In this document: one piece after another, positions 40,699 through 53,270 of the stretch
Layout: each line of letters starts with the position of its first letter
Numbering within the stretch: the first letter of the stretch is position 1
Origin: Cryptomeria japonica
Lineage: Eukaryota > Streptophyta > Pinopsida > Cupressales > Cupressaceae
NCBI RefSeq assembly: GCF_030272615.1
Contig: NC_081411.1
Location: 214,752,654 to 214,816,653, forward strand
Direction of reading: 5' to 3'
DNA: 64,000 bases
Notes under the pieces: model-generated
The model's input: the letters and a program-made list of their open reading frames with translations, nothing else
Database searches by the model: none
What the model was told of the DNA's origin: nothing
Program-made: the position numbers and the translations under genes

Positions 40699-40710
40699 TG
40701 GTATCAGAGC
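40699..40710 (+). other. copia-4 primer binding site
   Basis: TGGTATCAGAGC, a perfect match to the Met-initiator type. Confidence 0.85.
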
Positions 40711-40756
40711 CGGTCATCTTCTATCAAGGCTTGAAAGCTTGAAGATTTGATCCTAA

Positions 40757-41690
40757 TTGTTTGAAATGAGTACTCTAGAGAGTTTAGCAACCAATAGGGC
40801 TCCTTTGTTTGATGGGTCAAACTATGCATTTTGGAGTGTTCGAATAAAAACATACATTATGTCTCTTGGTTTTGATGTCTATATGAGTCTGGTTAATGGG
40901 TATACTCCGCCTTCTCAACCACCTACAGATCCTGATGGAAAGAGGGTCTTTGAAAACAATGCTAAGGCCATGAATGCAATATTGTCTGGTATGTCTGAGT
41001 ATGAATTTGTCAAGGTTATGCACTATGGGTTAGCCCAAGCTATTTGGGAAAAATTGTAGAATGCCTATGAAGAGGACGAGAAAGTTAAGAATGCAAAATT
41101 ACAAACACATAGAATTTTATTTGAAGGTCTCAAAATGCGAGAAAATGAAAATATAGCAGCATACTTCTTAAGAGTTGATGAAGTGGTGAATTCTCTGAAG
41201 GGTTTGGGAGAGATGTTGGAAGATAAAGTTGTGGTTCCAAAAATTTTAAGGTTGTTGCCCCTAAGATTTGATGCCAAAGTCTCAGCAATAGAGGAGATGG
41301 TAGGGTTGGACAAATTAACAGTAGATAAGTTGCATGGCATCTTGACTGTCTATGAAATGTGGACTAATGTTGAGAGTTCATCAAAGAAGGAAACAACTTT
41401 TAAAGCTTCAAAGAAGGGTAAAGAAAAGGATCAAAAATCCAGTGATAGTTCAAAAGAAGACTCTGAGGATGAAGCAGCACATCTTGTTAGGAAGCTAAAA
41501 AGAGGTTCTAGTAAATACAAGGGCAAGCTGCCATTAAAATGCTTCAACTATGGGAAAATTGGTCACTTTGCATCAAAGTGTCCTTATGAAAAAGAAAATG
41601 ACAGCAATGATGGAAAAGAATCAAGGTTCAAAAACAATAAGAAGTTTGTGAAAAAGAGAAAGGAAGTTTTGGAAATATAAAAGAAGTCTT
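40757..41690 (+). pseudogene. copia-4 Gag
   Basis: Begins near 40766 (MSTLESLATNRAPLFDGSNY, UBN2-type gag). A single stop at 41057 divides it from the second half (41135-41680), which is in the same frame. A knuckle CFNYGKIGHFASKCP lies near 41550. As in copia-1, the second cysteine is Tyr. A frameshift near 41690 separates it from the downstream frame. Confidence 0.85.
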
Positions 41691-41759
41691 TATTCCAAGG
41701 AAGACAATGACTCTTCTCCTAGCAGTGAAGAAGAAAATCAGAATGATGAAATCTAGTTC

Positions 41760-44700
41760 ATGGTTGTTGAAGACATTCAAGAAGAGCTAGACTACTTTGA
41801 TGAAGAAGATGTGGAGGTTGATATTGAACAAGAGCTGATTAGTGCTCTTAGTGAGATAAAGAGATTAAAAAGGAAAAATCAGAATCTTAAGCTGCTGCTA
41901 CAAGAAGAAAATAGAAAAGTTTCTGAGAATAATGTTGCACTAGAAGCTACTAGAAAACTTATTGAAGAAGGTAAAAAGATTGAAGATCTCAAAAAACAAT
42001 TCAAGGACAAAGAGGTTGCTTGTGAAAAACTTGAAAATGAGGTTGTCTCATTGAGAAAGTTTGAAAAATCTGCACAACAGCTCAATAATGAAAATACTTT
42101 TTAGAATAGTACTATTACTCCGGATCCCTTACTGAGCTCTCAAAAGCAATCCCTTGACAAAAGCAGAGTTGGCCATGATGAAGGTCAATGTTCTAAATCT
42201 TCTGGAGGTGAACAAAGAAAGCCTAATGCTGGTTTTGTTTTTAAAAATAGAAATGGTAACTTCAATAAGTTTTTTAATACTAGACAAACTTGTATGACTA
42301 GTTATAATAATTCTTATTTCTATGGTTATTGTTTTTCTTGCAACTACTATGGTCCTAAGGCTGTAAATTGCAGAAGATTCCCTAAGAAAAATTTCAGTTT
42401 TGTGAATCAGAATTATTTTGCTCCTTTGAGAAGTTATACTATTGCTTGTTACAAGTGCAATAACCTTGGTCTTTCTACAAAGTTTTGTAAGAGTGTGTTG
42501 ATAGATTTGCCTAAGGAGGAGGATGAAAAAGAGAAAGGGAAGAAGAATATGATCGTTTGGAAGAAGAAAGAAAAGTCAAGTCCTGAAGTAGCTTTAGTTG
42601 TGCAAATAGCTTTCCTTGCTCAAAATGAGAAGGATATATGGTACATTGGCAATGGTTGTTCCAGACACATGATGGGTGACAAAAGTAAATTCCTTACTCT
42701 TAATAAAATGAATGGAGATAAAGTCAGTTTTGGAGGTAGTTCTTCTGCAAGAGTTGCAGGTATAGGCATTCTTGTTTTAAATGATGGTGAAACAAAAGTA
42801 GAAAATGTGTTATATGTCAAAGGTTTGAAACACAATTTGTTAAGTGTAAGCCAGCTATGTGACCAAGGATATGAGCTTTCTTTCAATTCAAATTGTTGCA
42901 CTATAAACAAAAATGAAAAACTTATTGCTAATGCTACTAGGGCAGCAAACAATCTTTATATTCTTGATGATTCTAACAGTGAGATGTGTTGTTTAAGTCA
43001 AATTGATGAAGCTTGGTTATGGCATAGGAAACTTGGACACATGAATTTTGAAAATTTGATTAAAATCAACAAGAAGGAAGTTGTAAGAGATATTCCACAT
43101 TTAGAGAAACCAACAAATGTTATTTGCAAAAATTGTCAGATGAGGAAGCAAACAAGAACCAACTTTAAATCCAAAGACTTGTCCAGCTCCAGACCACTTG
43201 AGTTAGTCCATACTAATCTTTGTGGACCAACTAGGACAGCAAGCTCGCAAGATGAAAAGTATTGTATGCTATTAATTGATGATTTTACTCGTATGACATG
43301 GGCAACATTTTTGAAAGAAAAATCAGAGTCCTTAGAAAAATTTAAAGCATTTAAAGCTCTAGTTGAGAATGAAATGGATTTGAAGATTAAGTGTTTGCAC
43401 ATTGACAATGGTGGTGAATTTACATCTAACGAATTTGTGAGTTTTTGTGAGCAAAATGGAATCAGGAGACAAGTTTCAACACTTAGGATACCACAATAAA
43501 ATGGTGTTGTTGAAAGGAAAAATAGAACCATACATGAAATGGCTCATAGTATGATGAATGAAGCCAAGATTAGTGATGTCTTTTAGAGAGAAGTTGTTCA
43601 TACAACTGTGTATATTCAAAACAGAAGTTTGTTAAGAGTCAAATATAACAAGACACCTTATTAGTTGTGGAAAGGTATACCAACAACAGTTAAATACTTT
43701 AAGATTTTTGGTAATCCTTGTTATATAAAAAGGGATGATGATAATCTATGTAAGTTTGATTCTAGATCAGATGAGGGTATTTTCTTGGGTTACTCTTCTA
43801 AAAGAAAAACTTATAGATGTTTCAACAAAAGGCTGCATAAGATTATTGAAAGTATTAATGTTAATTTTAATGTTCATGAGATGACTAACACTTCTTGTGA
43901 GAATGGAAATGGCAGCAACGATGCTCAAAAAGAGGAGACAAATAGTGTTGTTCAACCCTCTTCTTCAGAACCACAAGCAAAGACAGCAAGTAATAACACT
44001 CAAAATACTCCTAAAAATTCTCAATCTGGATCCTTAAATGCATCTTCTTCTAGTATACAAAATGGGACAGCAAGTACACATTTTGAAAATGAATCAGAGA
44101 GTGATCATGGTAAGATTTCTTTCAAGACTCCAAAGTTTGTGCAAAGAAATCATCATGTTGATTAGATTTTACCTGAAAATAGAACTAGAGCTACTAGAAG
44201 GAATGTTAACTAATTTGAAGATGAAGATGTTTCATTACTTTCCATGTTTGAACCTAAGTGTTTTGAATAAGCAGCTGAAGATAAGCACTGGATAGCTGCC
44301 ATGAAAGAACTTGAGCAGATTCAAAAGAGTGACACATGGGAGTTGGTGCCAAGACCCAAAGACAAGAATGTCATAGGCACGAAATGGGTTTACAGAAACA
44401 AACTAAATGAGGAAGGTCAAGTTGTAAGAAATAAAGCACATTTCGTGTGTAAAGGGTATGCACAGGTAGAAGGTGTAGATTATGATGAGACCTTTGCTTT
44501 TGTAGCACGTCTTGAAGCTATTAGACTTTTTCTTGCTTTTGCTTCATATAAAGGATTTAAAGTGTTTCAAATGGATGTTAAATCTACCTTTCTCAATGGA
44601 CATTTGAGTAAGGAAGTTTATATTGAATAGCCTAATGGTTTTATTTTCACTGACAAACTTGATTATGTCGGTAAGCTGAAAAAGGCACTGTATGGCATTA

Positions 44701-45747
44701 AACATGCTCCATGAGCTTGGTATGACAGGCTAGATAAGTACTTGCAACAACAAGGCTTCAGAAAAGGTGTTGCAGACAGCAATCTGTATGTGAAGGAAGA
44801 AGGTAAAAGCATTTTGGTTGTTGTTGTTTACATGGATGATCTAATATTTGGCAGTGATTGTGTAGGTATGAACAAAGAGTTTGCTGCAAACATGAAACAA
44901 GAGTTTGAAATGTCTATGTTGGGTAAGTTGTCTTACTTTTTGGGTCTTCAAATTCAGCAGTCATCAGAAGGTATATTCATCTCTCAAACTAAGTATATTA
45001 GAGAGCTTTTAAAAAGATTCAGAATGGACGATAGTATTCCTGTTAGAACACCTATGGTAACGGGATGCAAACTTAGTAAAGATGATGAATATCCTAATGT
45101 TAATCAAACATGTTACAGCTACTAGACCTAACATTATGCAGGCAGTTGGTTATGTTGCAAGATTTCAGGATTTTCCTAAGGAAACACATTTGCAAGCAGT
45201 GAAGGGAATTTTCAAGTCTCTTAAGGGTACAATGAGTTTTGGTTTATGGTATCCTAGATGACATAATTTTACACTAACTACATATACTGATGCAAATTGG
45301 GGAGGTTCTATAGATGATAGAAAAAGCATGAGTGGAGGTGCTTTCTTTTTTGGTGGATGTCTTGTTTCTTGGTTTAGCAAAAAGAAAATTTCTATTTCAT
45401 TATCTACAGCTGAAGCGGAGTATATTGCGGTTGTATCATGTTGCACTCAGGTGATTTGGATGAAACATACATTGCAAGATTTTAAGGTTGAGTATGTTGA
45501 ACCAATTTCTATTTTATGTGATAGTGCAAGTGCTATTGATATTTCAAAAAATCCAGTTTTGCACTCTCGTACTAAGCATATTCCCATTAAATATCATTAT
45601 TTTCGAGAACAGGTTGCTAATCAAATTGTCAAGCTAGAATATGTGTGTTTTCAAGAACAAGTAGCTGATATTCTTACCAAACCACAACCAAAAGAAACAT
45701 TTGAATTTTTATGGCAGAAGCTGGGAGTGATTTCACTTCCACAATAA
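41760..45747 (+). pseudogene. copia-4 Pol with extra coiled coil and second knuckle
   Basis: The frame opens with an acidic then Lys/Glu-rich heptad stretch (41760-42104) typical of a coiled coil, then a Cys-rich stretch near 42320-42490 (CYKCNNLGLSTKFC). Protease position: WYIGNGCSRHMMGDKSKF near 42640, where the catalytic DSG is NG. Pre-integrase WLWHRKLGHMNF is near 43015. Integrase has LIDDFTRMTW and HIDNGGEF. Reverse transcriptase has KWVYRNKLNEEG, QMDVKSTFLNG and VVVYMDDLIFGSD near 44820. RNase H has YTDANWGGS near 45290 and LSTAEAEYIAV near 45400. Stops occur at 42102, 43497, about 43662, 44163, about 44268, 44628 and 44713. A frameshift lies before 45328. Confidence 0.85.
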
Positions 45748-45930
45748 GTTCACTATTTCGTCTCAGGGGGAGTTCTTTCTAATACATTTCATTCCCCAGC
45801 GTAAATATTTTAGTTATTTTATTTTGGCTCTATCATTGATGTCAAAGGGGGAGTAATAAGGTAGGGGGAGTTGTTGTTGATCAAATTTGTTTGCTTGCCA
45901 TCAGTGAAAAACAGAGGGAGATTGTAGAAG
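45748..45930 (+). other. copia-4 3' untranslated region with polypurine tracts
   Basis: Three purine runs (cagggggagt near 45766, aaagggggag near 45845, gtagggggag near 45863) precede the LTR. The tract nearest the LTR is acagagggagattgtagaag, ending at 45930. Several purine tracts in a row are common in SIRE/Maximus-like copia elements. Confidence 0.7.
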
Positions 45931-47304
45931 TGTTTTGTAGTTCATGTGCACTGGTGTTTTGGTTCTGCTCTCTTTAAATTGTTTGGCGTGGTTCTTGTGT
46001 TGCCATGTGTTTTGTTTGGAAGTCTTTTTCTTTGATACGATCTGCAATGCTGGATGCTGGTTGTCTTAAGTCTGGAGACACTTGTGCTTTGCTGGCTTCT
46101 GGGTAAGATGGTAGGAACTTTTGGTTTTGCAAATTGCACTATGAATTCTCTTTTTTGTCAAAAGTCAAAAGAATTTGCAATTGCAGTGAGCTGTTACGTT
46201 GTTTTTGGTAGCTCAGTTGTTCTTATTATTATTTGCATGATAGGAGTTAGATATATTCTTTTTTGGAGGCATCGATTGGCATTCTACATGAGTTCTTCTT
46301 GTTAAGAAATGTCTACTAGATTTATTTCATTTTTTTGTTAATAATTTTTCTACGTAGTCTGGAATAGATACAGAGTCGTTATCTCTATCTATGTCTGCCA
46401 TTTTCTAGCATGCGTGGAAGTGGAGGTGTGGTGATATGAAAAATGTGGTGTTTTGCTTTTTCAAAATATATTCTAGGTAGTGCAAGAATTATATTTTTTT
46501 TAGGGGGCTGAGGTTGAAGTAAAAAACTATGGAGTTGTGTATCAAGATGAGTGTGGTGTTCAATTTCTTTGTGAAGGTTCAATTTTCTTTTGATTGTTGA
46601 AAATGGAGCTGAGTTTTCTTAAGGAAGTTGTTGGGATATGGTTGTTAGTGTGTGCTATTTGCATATTCAGATTCCAGTTGGTTCAAAAATGTGGTTGAAT
46701 TAGTGGGTTGAGTGTGAATTTGGAAGCTCAATTTTTTAAAATGACCGATTTTTTTATCAGCAACATATATACATCTGTATGTTTGGAGTGTGTGATTTTT
46801 GAAAGGGGGATGGTTGATTTTTGAGAGTCTTGATTAAAACATTTATATTTGAAGATGAGATATTCTTTATTCCCATACCATTTTGAGTGTTGTACTCGGC
46901 GATAAGATTCACTGTGTTGTGAACTTAAGGAACTTAATGGAGAATATCAACAACTAAGTGAGCTAATATTAGTTCTCATTTTTTTAATAATTTATATTTT
47001 GAGAAGGTTGGAGCCTTTCTATAAGAAGTTAATGTTTTGTAATCGGAAGTTGGTACTTCTTATGTAATAAAGGTTGGAGCCTCAAATAGTCAAAGTTGGA
47101 GCTCTGTATTGTAACCGGGTTGTTGCCCATTCATTTGCAGATTAGTAAACCATGGTTTTTTACTCAAAAGGGTTTTCCACGCGATAAAAATTGTGTCTTT
47201 ATTTCTTTGATTATCTTGTTCTCAGTTTTATGTGTACAAAGTTTTTAAATGTTAAAAGACTGATTCACCCCCTCCCCCTCTCAGTACTTTCTGTTTATTT
47301 TTCA
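45931..47304 (+). mobile_element. copia-4 3' LTR
   Basis: TGTTTTGTAGTTCATG to ATTTTTCA, 1374 bases, matching the 5' LTR. The five bases outside the element are tgaag (left) and ggggc (right), so there is no target-site duplication. Confidence 0.85.
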
Positions 47305-47746
47305 GGGGCTGCAACAAACCAACTGGAGAAACATGCTCTATTTTGTTTTGTTAGCAAACTCTAAACTCCCTAACATGCTTCAACACAATATTTTTGAGTC
47401 CTCTCTATGAAAAATGTTCCCTTGCTTGTATGTCTATTATTAACCTAGATGACCAACAAGTGGTGGGTCATGGCATGCCCTCAAAATTCTCTTTCACCTT
47501 CGATTCTAGTATAAGATACACTCAATCTTTGTAAAGGATGAGCTCATTAACACCTTAAACTTGTCATCTTGCAAATTTCCATCCAAAATGTCATTAGCAA
47601 TTGTGTTTTTAGCATATTCAATTGTTATGGAAGCTTTCCAATCAGCAGATATATTAATCACAGAGCAAAAATAAGGCTTCCAATAGAGTGCATCAACCAC
47701 CACATTATCTTCTCCTTAACATACTCAATGTCATAATCATTGGCTT
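47305..47746 (-). pseudogene. M2 gypsy RNase H end and integrase zinc region
   Basis: On minus, YDIEYVKE and VVDAL (near 47730-47690) mark the end of RNase H. Then come IEYAKNTIANDILDGNLQDD and, near 47310, GLLQP, all matching P1 in order. The gypsy frame stops abruptly at 47746 where the P1 LTR begins, so M2's 5' half is missing. Confidence 0.75.
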
Positions 47747-49899
47747 TGTAATGTCCCCTTCTCTATAAGGAGTAATTAGTGGTCCATTGGCCTATTCTGA
47801 AGACCCGTAGATTGATTAGATTGAGGAATTAGGGTTTCCTATTTTCTAGGAGGACTAGTCGCAATTTTCAGGGATGTTCTGATTGGAGTTTGGCAGAATG
47901 AATCAAGGTTTCCTTTTGGGTTTTCTATAAGATTCGCAGTGGTATGACATTCAATTAGTTCAGGGGAGTTTGCAGAACTTACAATTTTTAGGAAGTTGAT
48001 GTCAGTTGTCATGATTACTGAGTTTTTCTAGGTTTCTCGAGCTAAGCTACAGGGTTCAAAGAACAGTCTTTTTGGAATTGTTTTCAGGACTTACTATTTT
48101 TAGTAACTATCATTTCAGGCAATTCTATTTTTAGCAGTTCAATTATGAGTTCAGACCTAGCTCAGTTGATGGTTTTCAACACTTCAATCCATAGCTCAAT
48201 TTGGTACTAATCAGTATTTGTTTTGCTAGTGATTTATTAAATATTAGTAGTTTACTCTAAAGTTTAATATTTAATTATATTGCTGGATGACTTAGGAAAT
48301 GAAAGGAGCATTTTATTCAAAATTTATTTATTCTCCTAAGTCAGGCACCCAAGGATGGAATATACACTCATGTATAATGTTCTTTTATGTTGCAAGTTTA
48401 GACCAAGGAAAAGTTCGAGTTTTGTGCCTAGGAAAGGGGGACGCCAAGACAAAGTCATGTTTGAAATGAAATGCAAATGAGGAAGTGTAATTTGGACGCC
48501 ATTTGGAGGTGAATTTGGGGCTTCAAAATCTATAAATATTAGAGCTTGGTCTCTCATTTGTCATCTTTGAACATTTTCATAACGAAGTCCTGCCAAAATT
48601 GTGCCAAATCTTTGCTTCGAAGTTGTGTGCTTCCTAGCTTGTACTAGTTTCATGCTTGAGAGATAGCACTTAGCTATGAGAGAGTTTATTTCTCATTCAA
48701 AGGAGTAGATTGAGCTTCAAAGTGATGGAGTTTGCTAACATATTTTTAGTTTTCTGATTGTTGTTGTGTTTTGGTGTGTGTTGGGCGTTCAACGTGATGG
48801 AGTTTGCCATTATATTTTCATTTTTGTGATTGCTGTTGTGTTTTTGGTGTGTGTTGGGCGTATAGTGGTTGAAGCAATATTTTGAACGTACCCCCTTGTC
48901 CACTAAGCATATCAATATGGGTATTGGCTCTGATTTTCTCTATCCCGTAGGCGATGATATCCTCCAAAGGGGAGATGATAGTTTGTTGATTTGAATTTTA
49001 TATTGTTGATCGAACTTTTCTACTGGGACGCCCCTTCCCTAGATGCCTTGGGATGCGAGCAGCTGGTCTTGGACTTTGGAGTTGTAGGTTTGAGGTTCTG
49101 AAATGATCGCTTATGTCATATTAGTCACTTGCTTTTGATTTGGTGTGACTTAGAGTAGATTTAAGTTAGTTATGAGCATTTTTGTGTTTCTGGTAGTGGC
49201 TGGTCTGCGTGTTATTCACTTTCAGAATTAAGAAGAACAATAGTTGCTTTATGTTTGAGTTGGTTTTAGAGGTAGCTGTCATTTGTGATCAACATTGTCT
49301 TCTATTCTAATCATTTATCTCTATATTGTAAGGTTGAATAGTAGTACTATCAACCACTTCTTGATTGTAAAGTATACCCCGCTGAAAAATGGAAGAGGCT
49401 GGCTTGCCGCCTACATTTGATATTTGCAATTTTGTCCTCCCGCTGCATAAGCAGTCGAGTGATATTTGTTTGTAATGGTCATCCCACTACATAAGCGATA
49501 GAGTGATTTTTGTTTGTAATGGTCCTCACGCTACATAAGCGGTTGAGTTGAGCTTTGTTGTGTGTGTTCATCCTCCTGCTAAGATATGTGGTAGAGTGAT
49601 TTGTGCTTTGTTATGTTCTTGTTTCTCCTTGGCTGGTTTACCACCAAGCTTTCTTGTTTCTATCCCACTGGAAAGTGGAAGGGGTTGGCTTGTCGCCCAT
49701 TATTGTAATCAGTACTTTCAGCAGTTGCGACTAACGATCCCCTGCTACCATATGCTCTCACCCTCCCAGTTTGGGCTCTCAGTGATCAAAAGGTGTAGGG
49801 TTTTTTCCATTTGGTTTGGATTTCATTTCTCTAACCCTAATGGGTGTTGTGTTTCTAATCTTGTTGAAAAATAAATAAAAAATTGTTTGGGATATTACA
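47747..49899 (+). mobile_element. P1 gypsy 5' LTR
   Basis: Starts TGTAATGTCCCCTTCTC and ends GGGATATTACA, followed by G and a primer site. It aligns with 62570 onward at the other end of the element. Length is 2153. It interrupts the M2 RNase H frame. Confidence 0.85.
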
Positions 49900-49900
49900 G

Positions 49901-49912
49901 TGGTATCAGAGC
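49901..49912 (+). other. P1 primer binding site
   Basis: TGGTATCAGAGC, a perfect Met-initiator type. Confidence 0.85.
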
Positions 49913-50014
49913 CACTCTTCCTGCGAGCCTGTGTGACAAAAGTGTTCCATGAGTGAGAGAGATATCAAATACTACAATCAGGAATAGAGAAAGCAGCAAT
50001 TTCAGATACCGTTA

Positions 50015-51340
50015 GTGCTAGTAGAGGAAACATTTTTAGAAGTTTTGAGAAACAGAGACCAGGAAGTTGATTCAGCAGATTCAGTGGACTCAAAGGGAGA
50101 GAGAATATTTGGTCAAAATGATGCAACTATGGTTGTGGAGAGAGTTGAGAAAAAGTTTGAAACTATGATGGACATGATGTCCCAGATGTTAGCCACTTTT
50201 AATCAGAATGTTGGAGGAGGTCATAGTCAAAACCAGAATCATAATACCAATGGAAATAATGTCAGCACTTCCAACAATTCTAGTGGTAATGGGAATGGCA
50301 GGAACCATAGTAGCAACAATGGTGGAATGCCTATTGGATCGGTGACAAGACCTTTGCAACCAGTTTTCCTTCCAAGGGAAGCACCACATCCTGAAGTAGA
50401 AGTCCATGTGGCTGATGAGATTTGGGCTAGTTTCATGGAGTATGCATCACTTCCCCAAGAGATCCAAAATATCTTGTCTCTTGACCAGTTCATGAATCAG
50501 AAGAAAAGGGAAGGAAGATATGATAATCAATACTCCACTCCAAGAGACTATCAACAAGATCTTGGGAAGGTTACTCTAGCACATTTTGATGGAACTACTA
50601 AGAGTACAACTAAAGCATGGGTGCAAAAGTTGGACAATTATTTGTCCTTGAGGCCTATGCCCAAAGAAGAGGCCATCAAGTTCGCTACATTGCACTTGGA
50701 TGGTGTTGCTCACGAATGGTGGTACCATGGGTTGGTCACAACTTGATCACCACCTATGTTGAATTCACAAACCGGCTGATTGAGAGGTTTGATTCAAAGG
50801 ATCCTGAGGTTAAGTTCAGAGAGCTTTCTCAACTCAAACAGCGAGGCTCCTTGGACTATTACATCACTGAATTCCAAAATCTCTCATTTTTGGTCAGTAG
50901 CATTTCAAATAAGAGGCTAGTTGTTCTATTCACAAAAGGTCTTGAAGAGCCCTTGAAAGGATGAGTCCAAGCATTCGATCCGCCTTCCTTGGTGGAGGCC
51001 ATCAAGAAATCTAGGAGTATGCAGTTGGCTGCCCCAAAGAGTAAATTCTAGTCCAAGCCTTTTCTTTTCCGAAAGGATAAGAAGAAGTTTTCGAATCAGA
51101 CCAAGAAGTTTCCATCCCGGATAGATGATGAGCTCCAACAAGAGCCCTGGAGGAAGAATCTTTGCTACTCTTGCAGAGAACCTTGGGCCCCAGGACATAA
51201 ATGTCATGGGAAGGGCAATTTACATCAAATGGAGTCCTATTCAGCTAATGGATCAGATTCTGAAATTTCAGGAACAGTAAACTGAAAATGAGGACAACAA
51301 GTATGAAGAGGCTCCTGAAGGGCCTGAAAGTGAACTAGAA
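50015..51340 (+). pseudogene. P1 Gag
   Basis: Frame 50015-50746 encodes an Asn/Gly/Ser-rich segment, then KAWVQKLDNYLSLRPMPKEE and LDGVAHEWW (retrotransposon gag). Near 50740 it shifts into the frame 50617-50964 (FRELSQLKQRGSLDYYITEF). The knuckle CYSCREPWAPGHKC lies near 51163-51205. Stops occur at 50962 and 51048. It is followed by protease. Confidence 0.8.
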
Positions 51341-51346
51341 GATAGA

Positions 51347-51898
51347 GTGGTTGCTCAACTCTCGAGCATTCACAAAAATGAGTCCTTTAGAGTTCAGGGA
51401 GTGATAGGAGAACATCGTGTCAATTCTCTCATTGACACTGGAGCGACTCATAACTTCATTGATGAGAGGATTGTTGCAAAGAGGGGGCTAGTGGCTAAGG
51501 AAGTAGAAGGCTTCAAAGTCATGGTAGCTGATGGCTCCACTATATCATGCAACCGAATGGTTTCCAACATGTCTCTGAAGTTGGGAAATCATGAGATTAG
51601 AGATGACTTCTTTGAGGTTAGCATTGGAGGGACTGATGATGTAGTCCTTGGAATTCAGTGGTTGAGATCTCTTGGTGAGATCACATTAAATCTGCAAACC
51701 ATGGAGCTGAAATTCATGTATGATGGGAAGAAGGTAGTATTGAGAGGAATGTCCAATGGTGGTCTTAGAGTTGTATCATTGAAGAGGATGGAGAGGTTGA
51801 TCCGCCATGACGAAGTGGAGTGGGCAGCAGAGTTCTTAGTGATGCAATCAAATCCACTTGAGGAAAAAAGAGCTACCCCACAGAAATCCAAGCTCTAA
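51347..51898 (+). CDS. P1 aspartic protease region
   Basis: An open frame of 183 codons containing VNSLIDTGATHNFIDERI, the DTG active site of gypsy proteases, then LGNHEIRDDFF and VVLGIQWLRSLGEI. It matures Gag-Pol in the particle. This domain alone looks intact, but it belongs to a polyprotein broken on both sides. Confidence 0.85.
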   Translation: MVAQLSSIHKNESFRVQGVIGEHRVNSLIDTGATHNFIDERIVAKRGLVAKEVEGFKVMVADGSTISCNRMVSNMSLKLGNHEIRDDFFEVSIGGTDDVVLGIQWLRSLGEITLNLQTMELKFMYDGKKVVLRGMSNGGLRVVSLKRMERLIRHDEVEWAAEFLVMQSNPLEEKRATPQKSKL

Positions 51899-53270
51899 TC
51901 ACCAAAAGGAGTAAGGTTTTTGAGAATCCACCCCCTGGTAGGCCTCCTGAGTGTGGCACCGAGCACATCATTGAGCTTGAAGAAGGAGCTAAACCTGTTA
52001 TGATTACTCCTTACTGGTACCCAATGAAGCAGAAGGATGAGATTGAAAAAGTCATTAAGGAGCTGTTGGACATGGGTTACATTAGGCCAAGGAAGAGCCC
52101 TTTTGCTTTGGTTATTGTATTGGTGAAGAAAAAGGATGGGACCATGCGTTTGTGTGTGGATTACTGAGCACTAAATCTGAAAACCATCAAGAATCAGTAC
52201 CCTTCCAAGAATTGATGAGCTCATTGACGAGCTAAATGGTGTAGTGTTCTTCTCAAAGATAGATCTTAGATCTAGCTACCATCAAATCAAGATGAGAGCA
52301 TTTGATGTTGAGAAGCCTGTATTCAGATGCCACTTTGGGCATTTTGAATTCCTAGTCATGCCCTTTGGCTTGACTAACGCTCCTACCACATTCCAGTCTT
52401 GCATGAACAAGATCTTTCAAAAGCAGTTGAGGAAGTTTGTACTCATATTTTTTGATGATATCCTCATCTTCAACAGGTCTTGGAAGGAGCACTTGCAACA
52501 CTTAGATGAAGTGCTCAATATACTGGAGTTTGAATCTCTGTTTGCTAAAGAGTCCAAATGAGAATTTGGAATGAGAGAGCTACTCTATCTCAGTCACATC
52601 ATCAGTGTAGAAGGTGTGAAGGTGGCCCCTGAAAAGATTAGAGCAGAAGGTGTGAAGGTGGCTCCTGAAAAGATTAGAGCTATCATAGATTGGCCACCAC
52701 CTGAGAACATAACACACTTGAAGGGATTCTTGGGCCTATGTGGTTTTTACAGAAGGTTTGTGAAGGGATACTCTCAGTTGGCTACCCCCCTCACAGATCT
52801 CACTATGAAAGGAGCTTTTGAGTGGTCAGAAAAGGCACAAACAGTGTTTGATCGGTTCAAGGAGATTATGAGTTCATGCCCTATTTTGGCCTTACCAGTT
52901 TTCACCAAGCCTTTTGAACTACAGTGTGATGCATCAAGAGAAGGTGTTGTTGTGGTTCTTATCCAAGAAAGCATCCTATTGTTTTTGAAAGTATAAAATT
53001 GAGAGGAGCTGAACGATTATATTCCATATATGATAAAGAGATGCTTGCCATAAAGCATGCTCTTGCGAAATTTAGGCAGTACCTTGTGGGGAGTAAGTTT
53101 GTTGTTAAGACTGATCACAACAGTCTTAAGCACTTCATGCATCAGAAGGACTTGAATGAGAGACAAAAGAAATGGGTGAGTAAGCTACAGGCTTATGACT
53201 TTGACATTAAGTATGTCAAAGGGAGGAATAACATTGTGGTCGATGCTCTATCTAGAAGATCCCACTTGAG
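51899..53270 (+). pseudogene. P1 reverse transcriptase and RNase H
   Basis: RT begins near 51990 (ITPYWYPMKQKDEIEKVI) and MRLCVDY is followed by a stop at 52165. After a shift near 52200, FFSKIDLRSSYHQIKM, FGLTNAPTTFQSCMNKIF and FFDDILIF near 52445 follow (F in place of the usual Y in YxDD). A 36-base in-frame duplication (EGVKVAPEKIRA twice) lies at 52612-52683. RNase H has LQCDASREGVVVVL near 52920, and, after a shift near 52995, DKEMLAIKHAL and VKTDHNSLKHF. Confidence 0.85.
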
